From: Fodinibius sediminis | Lineage (GTDB): Bacteria > Bacteroidota > Rhodothermia > Balneolales > Balneolaceae | Direction: 5' to 3' | DNA length: 64,000 nt | Assembly (NCBI RefSeq): GCF_900182555.1 | Contig: NZ_FXTH01000002.1 | Coordinates: 248,001 to 312,000, forward strand | Shown: in pieces, positions 45,677 through 55,418 of the stretch | Numbering within the stretch: the stretch's first letter is position 1 | Layout of the letters: every line of letters starts with the position of its first letter | Made by a program: the position numbers and the translations under genes | Notes under the pieces: generated by a model | Database searches by the model: none | The model's input: only the letters and a program-made list of their open reading frames with translations | What the model was told of the DNA's origin: nothing

Positions 45677-46639
45677 TCACTCCTCCTCTGCTGATTCCAT
45701 GGTATCAAGGTCGTCCATCTTTACCGCTTCCGGATTGACGGGTAGCTGGGTCTGCGTAAAGGAAGTTACAATAAAAGAGATGGCCCCTATCATTTTCTTC
45801 AGTATCAGGTTGGCCGTCAGGACCCCCACCAGCTGTGTCTCGGGGACATTCAACATCACCGACATTTCAATAGCCACACTCACATACAGTACACTTCGAC
45901 TTGGCAGAAACGGGATGCGCGTAGACATGATCTGTACCGCCATCAGGCTAAACCACACGGCCCAGGGAACGGTCGGCTCGGCAATTTTATACTGAATGAT
46001 CTGTATCAGGTTGGTCAGAATGAGACGGCCGGTATAAATGCCAGATATTTTTAGGCCTTCATCCAGGCTGACACTGAGAATGTAATTCCGGAACTGATAT
46101 CCTATGACCGCCACAACCCCCAGGCCGAGGGCAATCCAGAGATACACGAGGTTATTCTCAACTTGGGGGATATACTCCCCAATATCAATGTACCCCTGCG
46201 TCAGGAAAAAAATAAGCAATACCACTGAGATAAAAGTGGAGGAAAGAGAAGAGAGAATATTGTTATCCTTAATAAATTTCATCGCCTCAACCGCCGGAAT
46301 CCCGATTTTTTCCCGGGCCCAGTAAAACAGGTAAAACTCCCCGGAGTATCCCAGCACGTCGGTATTGAGTACTTTTTTCTGTACAAAAATCAGGAAGGCC
46401 CGGTACCCCCTGAAGTTCCACTTGACCCCGTAAATAAAAATTTCAGAGACAGGAAGTGAAAAATAGATCAGGAAGAACAGGAGATAAAACAGCGGATTCA
46501 GTGGCAGTGAATCAATAACACGGTCGAGACCGATATCATAGAGCTTATAGGCCAGATATCCTATAATGCCGGCCTGCAGCAGATACCGTATTCCCTTTTT
46601 GAGATTCGTCTTCCATTTTTTTTCCTGTTGCTGCTTCAT
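45677..46639 (-). CDS. Polytopic membrane protein, flippase-like (LPG-synthase TM type)
   Basis: 320 residues from the ATG at 46637-46639; an earlier ATG would prepend 28 non-hydrophobic residues. About seven transmembrane helices: LLQAGIIGYLAYKLY, LFYLLFFLIYFSLPVSEI, a GE-containing helix (LGYSGEFYLFYWA), FISVVLLIFFLTQ, LWIALGLGVVAVIGY, LMAVQIMST, and LILKKMIGAISFIVT. This resembles the lysylphosphatidylglycerol synthase transmembrane family, members of which may flip or export polyprenyl-linked sugars. The match is loose. It is convergent with the sulfotransferase gene, with a 27-nt gap. Confidence 0.65.
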   Translation of the reverse strand: MKQQQEKKWKTNLKKGIRYLLQAGIIGYLAYKLYDIGLDRVIDSLPLNPLFYLLFFLIYFSLPVSEIFIYGVKWNFRGYRAFLIFVQKKVLNTDVLGYSGEFYLFYWAREKIGIPAVEAMKFIKDNNILSSLSSTFISVVLLIFFLTQGYIDIGEYIPQVENNLVYLWIALGLGVVAVIGYQFRNYILSVSLDEGLKISGIYTGRLILTNLIQIIQYKIAEPTVPWAVWFSLMAVQIMSTRIPFLPSRSVLYVSVAIEMSVMLNVPETQLVGVLTANLILKKMIGAISFIVTSFTQTQLPVNPEAVKMDDLDTMESAEEE

Positions 46640-46748
46640 TATCTGTCTGTATAAAGACCTTTCTATTCCGTGGCATTGTATGCGCGATCCCCGAGCCTGA
46701 TACTCCGAGCAAGGCCGGGACACTCACCGGTGACTATAATAAAGAATT

Positions 46749-48200
46749 TCACTGCGTCTTTCCCTCCCAGGCTACCCCTACCTGGAATCCCAGCCGGCGG
46801 CCCTCATAAAGCGCCCCCAGATCCAAAGCCAGGGAGCCAATAAGACTCACCCCATAGCCGCGGCTTGCCCGGTACTTCAACCTCAAAAGCGAGGAATATT
46901 CATCCACGCGGAGCTCATCCAGGGGCGTATAGGGCCGTTCCCCCTGGTCCACATTCGTGCCGTAATTCCGGGAATAGGTCAGCAAGGCTTTATAGAACAG
47001 GCGATCCCCGGGCCGCCCCTGGATGCCGACGTGATGGGCGATAATGATATTGTTGGAAATAGGATACGTCCCGCCGTCAAAATCGGACACGGGGCCGTTT
47101 ATGATCAATGGGTTGCCCAGTACGCGACCTTCATGCGACCACCCGGAGCGATAGACGCCGTTATTGTAATAATTCGTCCGGCCCCAGGGGGTATTGATCC
47201 ATGCGTTCTGTCGCTTCGTATTCAGATGCTCCCATAATACCTTGGTAACCCACCCTTCTGAATCATCAAAGGTAACACCTGCCCCCCACATGCCATCCCA
47301 GGGACTTCGAAAACTGAGTGCCACCTTATCCTCCAGATAGAACAGGCGGTAGGCCTGCAGTCGAAAATGATTAAAATTAACGCCCACTTTGGCCTCATAG
47401 GCCGCCACGGAGTTACCCACCGAGTTGCTGATCTCATTCCAGGGAACATTATTCCCCGAAGCCGACTGTCCCAATACCACGTCTAAATAATCAGAAAAAG
47501 AGGAAGGCAGTTCATACGGTGCTTGATTCCCCACCCCGGGATGTATGCCGCCCCACACCGTATTGTGAGCAGCCCCCGCTGTCAGATCAAAGCGCCTGTG
47601 CTTATATCGCAGATAGAAAAACTTCTGGTGCAGATAGGGATTTTCAATATAGCGTTCGTCGGTAAACCAGCCATGGGATATCATGGCTTTGAACTGAAGA
47701 TGGTCACCGCTCCGTGGCACACTCACAAAGTTGCTGGTACCAACCCGTATTTTGGGAACCGGAATAGCGTTCCGACTAACCAGCATGGATCCCATCGACA
47801 AATCGCGGTCATGCAGGCCCATCGGATCATAAAACCGTCCCCCCCTGATGGTTAATCCGCCATAACGCAGATCGGCAAAAAGCTCCGTAAACACCAGCGT
47901 ATCATAGTCAGAAAGGCGGGCAAAAGCATCAAATCCTCCGGCAAAATCCAGTCCGTCCGAGGAATCCTGTTCCGAGAAATAGGTGTAAAAGCGATTAATG
48001 AAGTTACTGCCGGAGGGCTCAACCATTCCGTCGGTATTGGCATAGAGCCAGAATGGCAGCTGATCCTCTTCTGCGGCATAAACCGAGGAGGAGACTCCGT
48101 AACGAAGCTGAGCCATCGACTCAGCTGGAGGCAGCAGAAGAAAAGTAACGATGCCTATCCCCAATATAAGGTAATATCGCTCAGGCATATCGGGGATCAT
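46749..48200 (-). CDS. Wzi-like capsule-assembly outer-membrane barrel
   Basis: 483 residues. The signal peptide (YYLILGIGIVTFLLLPPAES) and a barrel rich in alternating strands fit the Bacteroidota Wzi family, which in enteric bacteria anchors capsule at the surface. Signature-like parts are GGLTIRGGRFYDPMGLHD, SMGSMLVSRNAIPVPKIRVG, FYLRYKHRRFDLTAGAAH, and VLWEHLNTKRQNAW. The C-terminus ends in VGVAWEGKTQ, so the last barrel strand is slightly extended. It follows the glycosyltransferase gene with a one-base overlap (TAATG), so the two are coupled. Confidence 0.85.
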   Translation of the reverse strand: MIPDMPERYYLILGIGIVTFLLLPPAESMAQLRYGVSSSVYAAEEDQLPFWLYANTDGMVEPSGSNFINRFYTYFSEQDSSDGLDFAGGFDAFARLSDYDTLVFTELFADLRYGGLTIRGGRFYDPMGLHDRDLSMGSMLVSRNAIPVPKIRVGTSNFVSVPRSGDHLQFKAMISHGWFTDERYIENPYLHQKFFYLRYKHRRFDLTAGAAHNTVWGGIHPGVGNQAPYELPSSFSDYLDVVLGQSASGNNVPWNEISNSVGNSVAAYEAKVGVNFNHFRLQAYRLFYLEDKVALSFRSPWDGMWGAGVTFDDSEGWVTKVLWEHLNTKRQNAWINTPWGRTNYYNNGVYRSGWSHEGRVLGNPLIINGPVSDFDGGTYPISNNIIIAHHVGIQGRPGDRLFYKALLTYSRNYGTNVDQGERPYTPLDELRVDEYSSLLRLKYRASRGYGVSLIGSLALDLGALYEGRRLGFQVGVAWEGKTQ

Positions 48201-49222
48201 TATATATTCTCAGCTAATCGGTTTTTGCTGTCCAGCAGCTGATTGAATTTTTCTTTTTTCAGGGCATTCCAGGTGCGCTCTGAGAACTCGTAAAATGGTT
48301 GTTTTTGATGATACCATCCAAAATGAAGGCAATAGGGCGTTGTTTTAAGGTAGTCTCCCTTTCCCGGTATCAGTGACAACAGCTTGATGAGTACCTTCCG
48401 CAGCCATTTACTTTTCAAACCGCGCAGGTTGTACACAAACTGGTCGCAGTAGTATTTGCATACCACATATTCAAAATCAGCATCGTGGGAAGTCAACGCT
48501 GCAATATAGTCCAGCTGTGGACTGGTATGCCCCTGCAGCCAGGGATAAACCGGCAGGTCCAGTTTGGACATCGCCATCGCCATGCTCCACTCGCACGATT
48601 CTTCACTGCGCCCGTGTTCCAGCGTACGACTTCGGAAGTGTGTTTTATCCTTCCGTTCAAGCATCTTCTGTGAAAATTCACAAACTTTTTTCGTCAGACT
48701 GTAATCCTGAGCATACATCATACCCGTCTGCACCCGGCTCAGGTAGGAAAGTCCAAAATGATTCAGCGTTTGCTGCCGGCGCCGCAAAAGGATATCGCTG
48801 ACGATACCGATGTTCTTCGGTCCCCCAAAAAAATTATCCGATACCTGGGTGCCGGTAATCGTAAAGGGGTAGGGTTCAAAAGATTTCCATAGATTATCCG
48901 GATCTTTGCACCAGATGATATCACTGTCAAGAAAAATGTTTTTCTCAAAAAAAAGATATTCATGAATATTGTGCTTGAAACCCACAATAGAGGCCCGGTC
49001 CGGGGCCATCACATGAATAACATCAAAGATGTTGCTTAAATTGAATTCCTCGAGAATCTGTTTATGCTTCTCCTCGCATACCAGGGCCACCGGGCGATCT
49101 TTGTCATATCTTCGCAATGACACCACCGAGGCCACAGCATGTTTCAGGTACTTCGGATGGCCGTAGGTGGTGTAAATATATCCCTCTGGTGCTAATTTCT
49201 TCTGTTGAACAGATCGCAGCAT
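48200..49222 (-). CDS. Glycosyltransferase-like protein (GT8-like)
   Basis: 340 residues, no transmembrane helices. The N-terminus (GYIYTTYGHPKYLKHAVASVVSLRRYD) and the DSDIIW element near residue 97 are those of a GT-A fold with a DxD metal site, as in glycogenin-type GT8 enzymes; KNIFLDSDIIWCKDP is the clearest stretch. A conserved GGPKNIG and a downstream LHFGWYH complete the pattern. The sugar is unknown. It is the first gene of a two-gene minus-strand unit with the Wzi-like barrel, so it probably acts on the same surface glycan. Confidence 0.78.
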   Translation of the reverse strand: MLRSVQQKKLAPEGYIYTTYGHPKYLKHAVASVVSLRRYDKDRPVALVCEEKHKQILEEFNLSNIFDVIHVMAPDRASIVGFKHNIHEYLFFEKNIFLDSDIIWCKDPDNLWKSFEPYPFTITGTQVSDNFFGGPKNIGIVSDILLRRRQQTLNHFGLSYLSRVQTGMMYAQDYSLTKKVCEFSQKMLERKDKTHFRSRTLEHGRSEESCEWSMAMAMSKLDLPVYPWLQGHTSPQLDYIAALTSHDADFEYVVCKYYCDQFVYNLRGLKSKWLRKVLIKLLSLIPGKGDYLKTTPYCLHFGWYHQKQPFYEFSERTWNALKKEKFNQLLDSKNRLAENI

Positions 49223-49284
49223 ATACAGTATATAAGATTAATTTGATGCCAATATACAGCTATTAAAACAGTTTAATAAACCCT

Positions 49285-49893
49285 TTATCGGGCCGCTCTT
49301 TTGCGAAGTGTTTCCAGCAGAGAATCGTATCCCTTTTGACGAATGATCTTTTGGAACTGACGCTGGTAGGAATCAGCTGTAGAGACATCATCAATAATCA
49401 TATCCGTAACGACCCACTCGCTGTCATCGGTATATTTCATCTTGTATCCCACCGGGGTGCGAACGTTCTCAAGCTGCGCGATGGTCCGTACCTCTGCTTC
49501 ACTGCCATCCACACTGATTTCTTCATATTTCACTTTGGCGCGATAGATATCCAATTTATTCAGCGACTGGTCACGGATGATCGTTGAAAACAAATCAACA
49601 AACTCATCACGTTCATCCTCCGAAAGTTCATTGTAGGTATCCTCCAGAGCATACCGGGCCATCGCACGATAATCTATAATACCGTTAATGATATTTTTGA
49701 GCTTCTCGCGCTGTTCTTGTGTGTACTCCGTACCCTTGGAGCCCATCAGCTCTTTGATTTCATCATCCCGCTGTTCCAGAAGCTCCCGGATCGCTTCTTC
49801 ATCATTCTGCGCCCACGCCTGAGCCGACTGGAAAAAAAGGAGTCCGGACAAGCTGAATAATAATACTAAAAAGGTTTTTTTAAAGCGTATCAT
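49285..49893 (-). CDS. mlaC: MlaC/Ttg2D family periplasmic protein
   Basis: 202 residues with a signal peptide (FLVLLFSLSGLLFFQSAQAWA). The mature part matches the MlaC phospholipid-carrier fold: LKNIINGIIDYRAMARYAL, LSEDERDEFVDLFSTIIRD, and the ending VVTDMIIDDVSTADSYQRQFQKII. MlaC ferries phospholipids between membranes; the hopanoid gene HpnM is a relative. The other Mla genes (mlaFEDB) are not here. It starts 1 nt after the TolC gene stops, so it is coupled to an outer-membrane channel rather than an Mla permease. Confidence 0.88.
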   Translation of the reverse strand: MIRFKKTFLVLLFSLSGLLFFQSAQAWAQNDEEAIRELLEQRDDEIKELMGSKGTEYTQEQREKLKNIINGIIDYRAMARYALEDTYNELSEDERDEFVDLFSTIIRDQSLNKLDIYRAKVKYEEISVDGSEAEVRTIAQLENVRTPVGYKMKYTDDSEWVVTDMIIDDVSTADSYQRQFQKIIRQKGYDSLLETLRKRAAR

Positions 49894-49894
49894 C

Positions 49895-51283
49895 TTATTC
49901 TTCGTTGTTGAAAATTGGTGTTATCGGCAATCCTGATTTACGATGGAGCTGGATCATATTCTTGTTGAATTCAAAAATTTCTCGATTTTTACGCACGCGC
50001 AACTCCAACTCTTTTTGCATGGCATCAATTAAATCTTTGGTTTCTCCTATACCAAAATCATAATCCAATTGTTCCTGTCTAAGCCATTTCTTGCTTGTAA
50101 CAAGGGCCTCGTCAGTATTATCGACTTTTTCCTTTGATACAGCCGTGTTCTTATAGATTTCATTGACTTCCAGTACGATACCGTCAACGGCCGTTTCCTT
50201 CAAATATTTTGCCTGCCGGTATTGCAGTTTTCTCCGTTCCACATTGGCATTAATACTCAGAAAGTCCAAATTCTGCCGCACCACCAATCCAAAAGAGGCC
50301 GACAGATAATTGGAATTATTGATTATGAAGGGGTTGCTTTGCCGCGGCCGATTGGGGGTGTTGGCAAAACTGCTTCTGAGTCCCAGCACCAGCGCAGGGA
50401 GGTTCCGGCTTTTTTCAGCCTTGAGCCCGTATTCGGCAGCATCAATGCCGGCCTCTATAGCTTCGACCTCCGACCTGTTTTTAATAGCATTCATCCGGTA
50501 AAAATTTATTTCCTTCAATTCTTCCGAAACCGGGTCTAAAAACGAGGATTCGGGCAGGAATACCGTCCCCTCATCCGCCTGCAGCACGTAGTCCCATATA
50601 CGACGCGTCATGGCAGCACTTTCCTTGACCTCAGTGGCACGCGTTGCAAATTCGGATTTGAAAATCTTGAATTTGAAGAAGTCAGACTCATCAAAATCCT
50701 CTGCCCCCTCCTCGCGGTTTTCCTCCAGCTTGTCTTCAATATCCCTGATGGTACCCGAGGCTTCATCCAGCAGACGCATGATCTCTCTTGTCAGCAAGTA
50801 GCTCTGGTATAACTCCGCCAGCCGGACTTTGAGATCAGCCTCTTGTTGTTCAAATTGTTCTTTGGCTGCAATCGATGCCGATTCTGCTGCTTTTACGGCA
50901 TTGCTCAAAGCGCCCCAGGTAAAAAGAGGCTGAACGGCATTGATTTCTGCACGCGTGAAGATGGCCCAGTTTTCCCAGTCATTCTCCAGATTCGGATCCA
51001 GGTAGTATTCATCCTTGTCGAGCGTGGGATTATGGCTGATCACCCCGGGCACAACCCCGTGCTGGGTACTCAGACTAAATTCAGGAAGGTAGCGCTTGGC
51101 ATTAAGCTGTGATACCTGATTCTCAGCCAGGTTCACTTTCTCCCGTTCATATTTGAGCTGTCCCGCATTTTCAACACCGCGGTTAATAAACTCCTGCAGC
51201 GACACGCGCACCGTATCCTGGGCCCGCAGCTGGGATAGCGAAAATATACTTATAACAGTAAGTGTCAGGAGAGTTTTAATCAT
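49895..51283 (-). CDS. TolC family outer-membrane channel protein
   Basis: 462 residues with a signal peptide (LLTLTVISIFSLSQLRA). The long helical repeats of TolC are visible as two alpha/beta halves: ENAGQLKYEREKVNLAE and AAKEQFEQQEADLKVRLAELYQ in the first, NRSEVEAIEAGIDAAEYGLKAEKS and LRVRKNREIFEFNKNMIQLHR in the second. The YGIG/DFGIGETKDLID region matches the family. It should form a trimeric outer-membrane and periplasmic tunnel. It is not adjacent to a pump gene, and mlaC follows directly. Confidence 0.88.
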   Translation of the reverse strand: MIKTLLTLTVISIFSLSQLRAQDTVRVSLQEFINRGVENAGQLKYEREKVNLAENQVSQLNAKRYLPEFSLSTQHGVVPGVISHNPTLDKDEYYLDPNLENDWENWAIFTRAEINAVQPLFTWGALSNAVKAAESASIAAKEQFEQQEADLKVRLAELYQSYLLTREIMRLLDEASGTIRDIEDKLEENREEGAEDFDESDFFKFKIFKSEFATRATEVKESAAMTRRIWDYVLQADEGTVFLPESSFLDPVSEELKEINFYRMNAIKNRSEVEAIEAGIDAAEYGLKAEKSRNLPALVLGLRSSFANTPNRPRQSNPFIINNSNYLSASFGLVVRQNLDFLSINANVERRKLQYRQAKYLKETAVDGIVLEVNEIYKNTAVSKEKVDNTDEALVTSKKWLRQEQLDYDFGIGETKDLIDAMQKELELRVRKNREIFEFNKNMIQLHRKSGLPITPIFNNEE

Positions 51284-51347
51284 AATTTCACCACGGAAGC
51301 TCCATTTATTTGTAAAGCTAACGATAAAGTTGATGATTTATTTAAAA

Positions 51348-51379
51348 AAATAGCCCCTTCCATCGGGAAGGGGCTATTT
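51348..51379 (-). terminator. Intrinsic terminator after tRNA-Ser
   Basis: A 14-bp perfect stem (AAATAGCCCCTTCC and its complement) with a 4-nt loop, followed on the minus strand by a run of seven U. It lies 8 nt past the 3' end of tRNA-Ser and about 65 nt upstream of the TolC start, so it probably ends the long ATP synthase-tRNA transcript. Confidence 0.9.
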
Positions 51380-51387
51380 CATGGATG

Positions 51388-51474
51388 CGGAGGGAGAGGG
51401 ATTCGAACCCCCGGAGACCATAAGGCCTCAACGGTTTTCAAGACCGCCGCATTCGACCACTCTGCCATCCCTCC
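51388..51474 (-). tRNA. tRNA-Ser (anticodon UGA)
   Basis: 87 nt. The acceptor stem is GGAGGGA pairing with TCCCTCC. The anticodon loop is CTTGAAA with anticodon TGA (51438-51440), a long variable arm typical of serine follows, and the T-loop is TTCGAAT. The discriminator is G, as expected for serine. CCA is not encoded, since the following bases are CATCCA. It lies only 25 nt downstream of atpG and has its own strong terminator. Confidence 0.96.
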
Positions 51475-51499
51475 AGTACGTCAAATAGAACGATAATAA

Positions 51500-52390
51500 T
51501 TAAGCATTTTCAAGTGCCTGTGCACCCGAGATAATTTCAGAAATCTCTGTAGTAATCGCACTTTGACGAGCCCGGTTATATTCAAGTTCGAGATCTTCCT
51601 GCAGCTCGTTGGCATTCTCTGTTGCGTTGTCCATGGCTGTCATCCGGGCGCCCTGTTCTGCAGCATTTGACTCAAGGATAGCCTTCCACAGCTGCAAATT
51701 CAAATGGGAAGGTAATAAATCTTCAAGAATTTTATCTATCCCCGGCTCATAAATATATTCTTTCTGCTCGTTGTCTGATACGGCATCTTCAAGAAGGGCT
51801 GACGGCTCGATGGGCAGGACGGATTCTACAATACGCTCCTGGGCGATCACTGACTTGAACTCGTTATAGGCCAGCTTGACTTCATCAAATTCTCCGGCAT
51901 TAAACCGCTTGATCACGCCTTTCATAATTCCGGATGCTTTCGCAAAATTGATCTCATCAAAGAAGTCCGGATATTCTGCAATAACATTGTAGTTTCGTTT
52001 GCCGAAGTGTTTGATTGCTTTTCGTCCCACACAGACAAGCGACAGTGTTTCCGCCTGTCGATATTCGGCATACTCCTGTTCAATGGTCTTCTCTACCATC
52101 TTAAATAAGTTATTATTGAAAGCCCCGCATAACCCCCGATCGGAGCCGATAATGATAAAGAGAACCTCGTCGGTACTCTCCGGTTCACGCAGCAACTGGT
52201 GCTTATCGGTTGCATTGCCAACCAGCCGGGCCACCACTTCCTTCATCTTAGAAGCATAGGGACGGGTTGCGATGATACGGTTTTGAGCCTTTCGCAACTT
52301 CGCGGCCGCAACCATTTTCATGGCCTTGGTAATCTGCCGCGTATTTTTAATGGATTCAATCCGATTTCGTATGTCTCGAAGATTCGCCAT
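51500..52390 (-). CDS. atpG: F-type ATP synthase gamma subunit
   Basis: 296 residues, the rotor shaft. The N-terminal helix starts LRDIRNRIESIKNTRQITKAMKMVAAAKLRKAQ, which is the family signature. The C-terminal helix ends LEYNRARQSAITTEISEIISGAQAL. The middle Rossmann-like part has IGSDRGLCGAFNNNL. It follows atpA by 3 nt and is the last protein gene of the unit; atpD (beta) and atpC (epsilon), which follow gamma in many operons, are absent here. Confidence 0.97.
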   Translation of the reverse strand: MANLRDIRNRIESIKNTRQITKAMKMVAAAKLRKAQNRIIATRPYASKMKEVVARLVGNATDKHQLLREPESTDEVLFIIIGSDRGLCGAFNNNLFKMVEKTIEQEYAEYRQAETLSLVCVGRKAIKHFGKRNYNVIAEYPDFFDEINFAKASGIMKGVIKRFNAGEFDEVKLAYNEFKSVIAQERIVESVLPIEPSALLEDAVSDNEQKEYIYEPGIDKILEDLLPSHLNLQLWKAILESNAAEQGARMTAMDNATENANELQEDLELEYNRARQSAITTEISEIISGAQALENA

Positions 52391-52393
52391 AAG

Positions 52394-54010
52394 TTAGGAG
52401 TCGTCAGCAGATGTAATTTGATCGATTACGGTCTTGGCCGTGTTAAGCAATTTCTCTCCAAACGCTTCATCCAGCTTTCCGGATTCGGCCAGTGCAGCCA
52501 TCTCCTCGTCGAATTTTACGTTTACTGTTTCCAGATAAGTAGCTTCAAACTCCTGGATCTGGTTTACATCGAGAGCCTCAAGCAAGCCTTCACTGTTTAC
52601 CTTGAGCAGTGCAATTTGCTCCTGGACCGCAAGCGGCTGATAGATATCCTGCTTGAGAAGTTCCACGGTTCGCTCACCACGCTTCAACTGGCGCTGGGTG
52701 GCCGGATCCAAATCCGAGCCAAACTTGGCAAAGGCTTCAAGCTCGCGGTACTGGGCCAGGTCAAGCTTCATGGTACCGGCCAGCTTTTTCATCGATTTAA
52801 CCTGTGCGGATCCACCTACACGGGAAACGGAGGTACCCACGTCAATGGCAGGTCGAACGCCCGAGTTAAACAAGTCCGTGTCGAGGAAGATCTGCCCGTC
52901 CGTAATGGAAATTACGTTTGTTGGGATATAGGCAGAAACGTCACCTGCCTGGGTCTCAATAATCGGCAGGGCAGTCAGCGAGCCCCCTCCTTTCATGAGC
53001 GGCCGCAGTTGCTCGGGCACATTGTTCATCTGTTTTGCGATCTTATCATCCTCAATAATCTTGGCCGCACGTTCCAGCAGGCGACTGTGCAGATAGAAGA
53101 CGTCCCCGGGGTAGGCTTCCCGTCCGGGAGGACGCTTCAGGAGAAGGGAAAGCTCACGGTAAGCCACCGCCTGCTTGGAGAGGTCATCATAAATAACCAG
53201 TGCATGACGGCCTGTATCGCGGAAATATTCACCGATGGCCGCGCCGGCGAAGGGAGCAATAAAACGCATTGGAGCACTTGAGCTGGCAGGTGCCGAAACA
53301 ATGGTGGAATAGTCAATAGCATCATTGTCTTCCAGGGCTTTTGCGATCCCTGCCACTGTTGATCCCTTCTGTCCGACGGCTACATAAATACAGTGTACCG
53401 GCTTGTCGGTATCCTGTGTTTCACGCTGGTTGATAATCGTGTCAATGGCCACAGATGTCTTACCTGTCTGACGGTCACCGATAATAAGCTCACGCTGACC
53501 GCGTCCGATTGGAATCAACGCATCAATAGCCTTGATGCCCGTCTGTACAGGCTCCGTCACCGGCTCCCGATAAATGACCCCGGGCGCCTTCCGTTCCAGC
53601 GGGATACGAATGGTATCACCGGAGATCGGTCCTTTGCCGTCAAGCGGCTTCCCCAATGGGTCGATAACGCGTCCAAGCAGGCCGTCGCCGACGTTAATGG
53701 ACGCAATATCTTTGGTACGTCGTACTGTATCACCCTCCTGCACAGCGCTGGTAGAACCAAACAGAACGACCCCCACATTATCTTCTTCCAGGTTCAGCAC
53801 CATTCCACTGACGGAATTTCCGTCCTTGTCTTTAGAATCCGGAAGGTCTACAAGTTCTCCGGCCTGTACTTTGGACAAACCGTATACGCGGGCAATTCCA
53901 TCCCCTACTTCAAGGACAGTTCCCACATCATAGACATCCGCTTCGCTGTCGAAGCCGGACAGTTGTTTTCGTAGTATTGCTGAAACTTCGTCTGGTCTAA
54001 CTTGACTCAT
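52394..54010 (-). CDS. atpA: F-type ATP synthase alpha subunit
   Basis: 538 residues. It is the non-catalytic nucleotide-binding subunit of F1. The Walker [10 protein letters not shown] is near residue 175, the N-terminal beta barrel has [19 protein letters not shown], and the signature [10 protein letters not shown] and the DELSEED-type C-terminal helices are present. The nearby [22 protein letters not shown] completes the nucleotide fold. Length and motifs are all normal. Confidence 0.98.
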   Translation of the reverse strand: MSQVRPDEVSAILRKQLSGFDSEADVYDVGTVLEVGDGIARVYGLSKVQAGELVDLPDSKDKDGNSVSGMVLNLEEDNVGVVLFGSTSAVQEGDTVRRTKDIASINVGDGLLGRVIDPLGKPLDGKGPISGDTIRIPLERKAPGVIYREPVTEPVQTGIKAIDALIPIGRGQRELIIGDRQTGKTSVAIDTIINQRETQDTDKPVHCIYVAVGQKGSTVAGIAKALEDNDAIDYSTIVSAPASSSAPMRFIAPFAGAAIGEYFRDTGRHALVIYDDLSKQAVAYRELSLLLKRPPGREAYPGDVFYLHSRLLERAAKIIEDDKIAKQMNNVPEQLRPLMKGGGSLTALPIIETQAGDVSAYIPTNVISITDGQIFLDTDLFNSGVRPAIDVGTSVSRVGGSAQVKSMKKLAGTMKLDLAQYRELEAFAKFGSDLDPATQRQLKRGERTVELLKQDIYQPLAVQEQIALLKVNSEGLLEALDVNQIQEFEATYLETVNVKFDEEMAALAESGKLDEAFGEKLLNTAKTVIDQITSADDS

Positions 54011-54044
54011 TGGTTCTAATGTGTTTTAAAAACGTAATTAATTT

Positions 54045-54593
54045 CTATTCTACCACTGTTGAAAGCAGGGACTCTTCAAGCTTGGCAAGCTGATGCTTGA
54101 CCGTTCCGTCGATGACCGTATCGTCAATACGAACCGCCATGCCTCCCTTGAGCGATGCATCGACAGTAACGTTGAGCTCTACTTTTTTCTGTGTTTTATC
54201 CTCCAGCTTCTGATGCAGCAATTGCCGCTGCTCATCGCTTATCTCCTCGGCCACAAATACATCAACAGTAATGATACCAACATGCTTTTTATACAGCTGA
54301 ATAAAAGCATCCGTAATCTGGTCTAAGAGGTTGATGCGATCCTTGCGGGCCACCAGTTTTACGAAAAGCCGGGTAGGTTCCTGAAACTTATCAAAAAAGA
54401 GCTTCTCCAGTACCGCTGCCTTGTCATCAAATTTGATGACGGGACTCCGTAAAAAAGTTACAAGCTCTTTTGAGTCCTTCAGCGTATTTTGGACAAGTTT
54501 GATGTCCTCAAGAATTTCCTCAAGCTCATCCCGCTCTTTCGCCAGCTCCAACAGAGCAGTCGCATATCTTCTGGCCGCTTTGGTTGTATGCAT
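54045..54593 (-). CDS. atpH: F-type ATP synthase delta subunit
   Basis: 182 residues. The N-terminal six-helix bundle opens AARRYATALLELAKERDELEEI, and the C-terminal part has VTVDASLKGGMAVRIDDTVIDGTVKHQLAKL, the OSCP family signature. It joins the b-subunit stalk to the top of F1. The gap to atpF is 5 nt, and to atpA 34 nt. Confidence 0.95.
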   Translation of the reverse strand: MHTTKAARRYATALLELAKERDELEEILEDIKLVQNTLKDSKELVTFLRSPVIKFDDKAAVLEKLFFDKFQEPTRLFVKLVARKDRINLLDQITDAFIQLYKKHVGIITVDVFVAEEISDEQRQLLHQKLEDKTQKKVELNVTVDASLKGGMAVRIDDTVIDGTVKHQLAKLEESLLSTVVE

Positions 54594-54598
54594 CTACC

Positions 54599-55114
54599 TT
54601 AGTTTTTAGAGACGTCTTTGATAAAATTATCTACCAATTTACTGTTTTTCTGCGTATCCAACTCAGAATCGATAATCTTCGAAGCAGACTGTACTGCCAA
54701 TTGAGCAACTTCATCGCGAAGTTCCATGAGCGCACGCTTTTTTTCCTGCTCAATGGTTTCCTTGGCCTGGCTGATCATCTGGGCCGCCTCTTCTTTCGAT
54801 TTCTCGATACGTTCGGCACGAAGCATCTCAGCTTCCTTAATGGCTTCCTTGCGGATCTGTTGCGCCTTACGCTCGGCTTCCCTGAGGGCTTTCTCATTGT
54901 CCTCGGAGATTTTTTCTGCCCGGCTGAGCGCCTTTTCTGCAGACTCCAGAGAATCCTTGATCCGGCTCTCCCGCTCCTGAAGGGCATCCATAATAAGAGG
55001 CACGGCATATTTGCCCATGACCATCAAAAAAAGGACCATCGTAATGAGCACCCATATGGCAAACCCCCCGTTAAACGAAAGTATTCCGCCTCCACCTGCT
55101 AACAATAGCATCAT
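54599..55114 (-). CDS. atpF: F-type ATP synthase b subunit
   Basis: 171 residues. One N-terminal membrane helix (FAIWVLITMVLFLMVMGKYAVPLI) leads into a long, highly charged helix (about 40-165) rich in Lys, Glu, Arg and Ala, ideal for the right-handed coiled-coil stator. Two adjacent ATGs occur at its start. It follows atpE by 25 nt. Confidence 0.95.
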   Translation of the reverse strand: MMLLLAGGGGILSFNGGFAIWVLITMVLFLMVMGKYAVPLIMDALQERESRIKDSLESAEKALSRAEKISEDNEKALREAERKAQQIRKEAIKEAEMLRAERIEKSKEEAAQMISQAKETIEQEKKRALMELRDEVAQLAVQSASKIIDSELDTQKNSKLVDNFIKDVSKN

Positions 55115-55139
55115 GACTCGGTGATTGTAAGATTATTAT

Positions 55140-55361
<222 letters not shown>

Positions 55362-55418
55362 TTACCTGTTATGTTTAGTTGTTATTTGGATTAGTAAGTA
55401 TGAGTAAAAGAGTATGTA

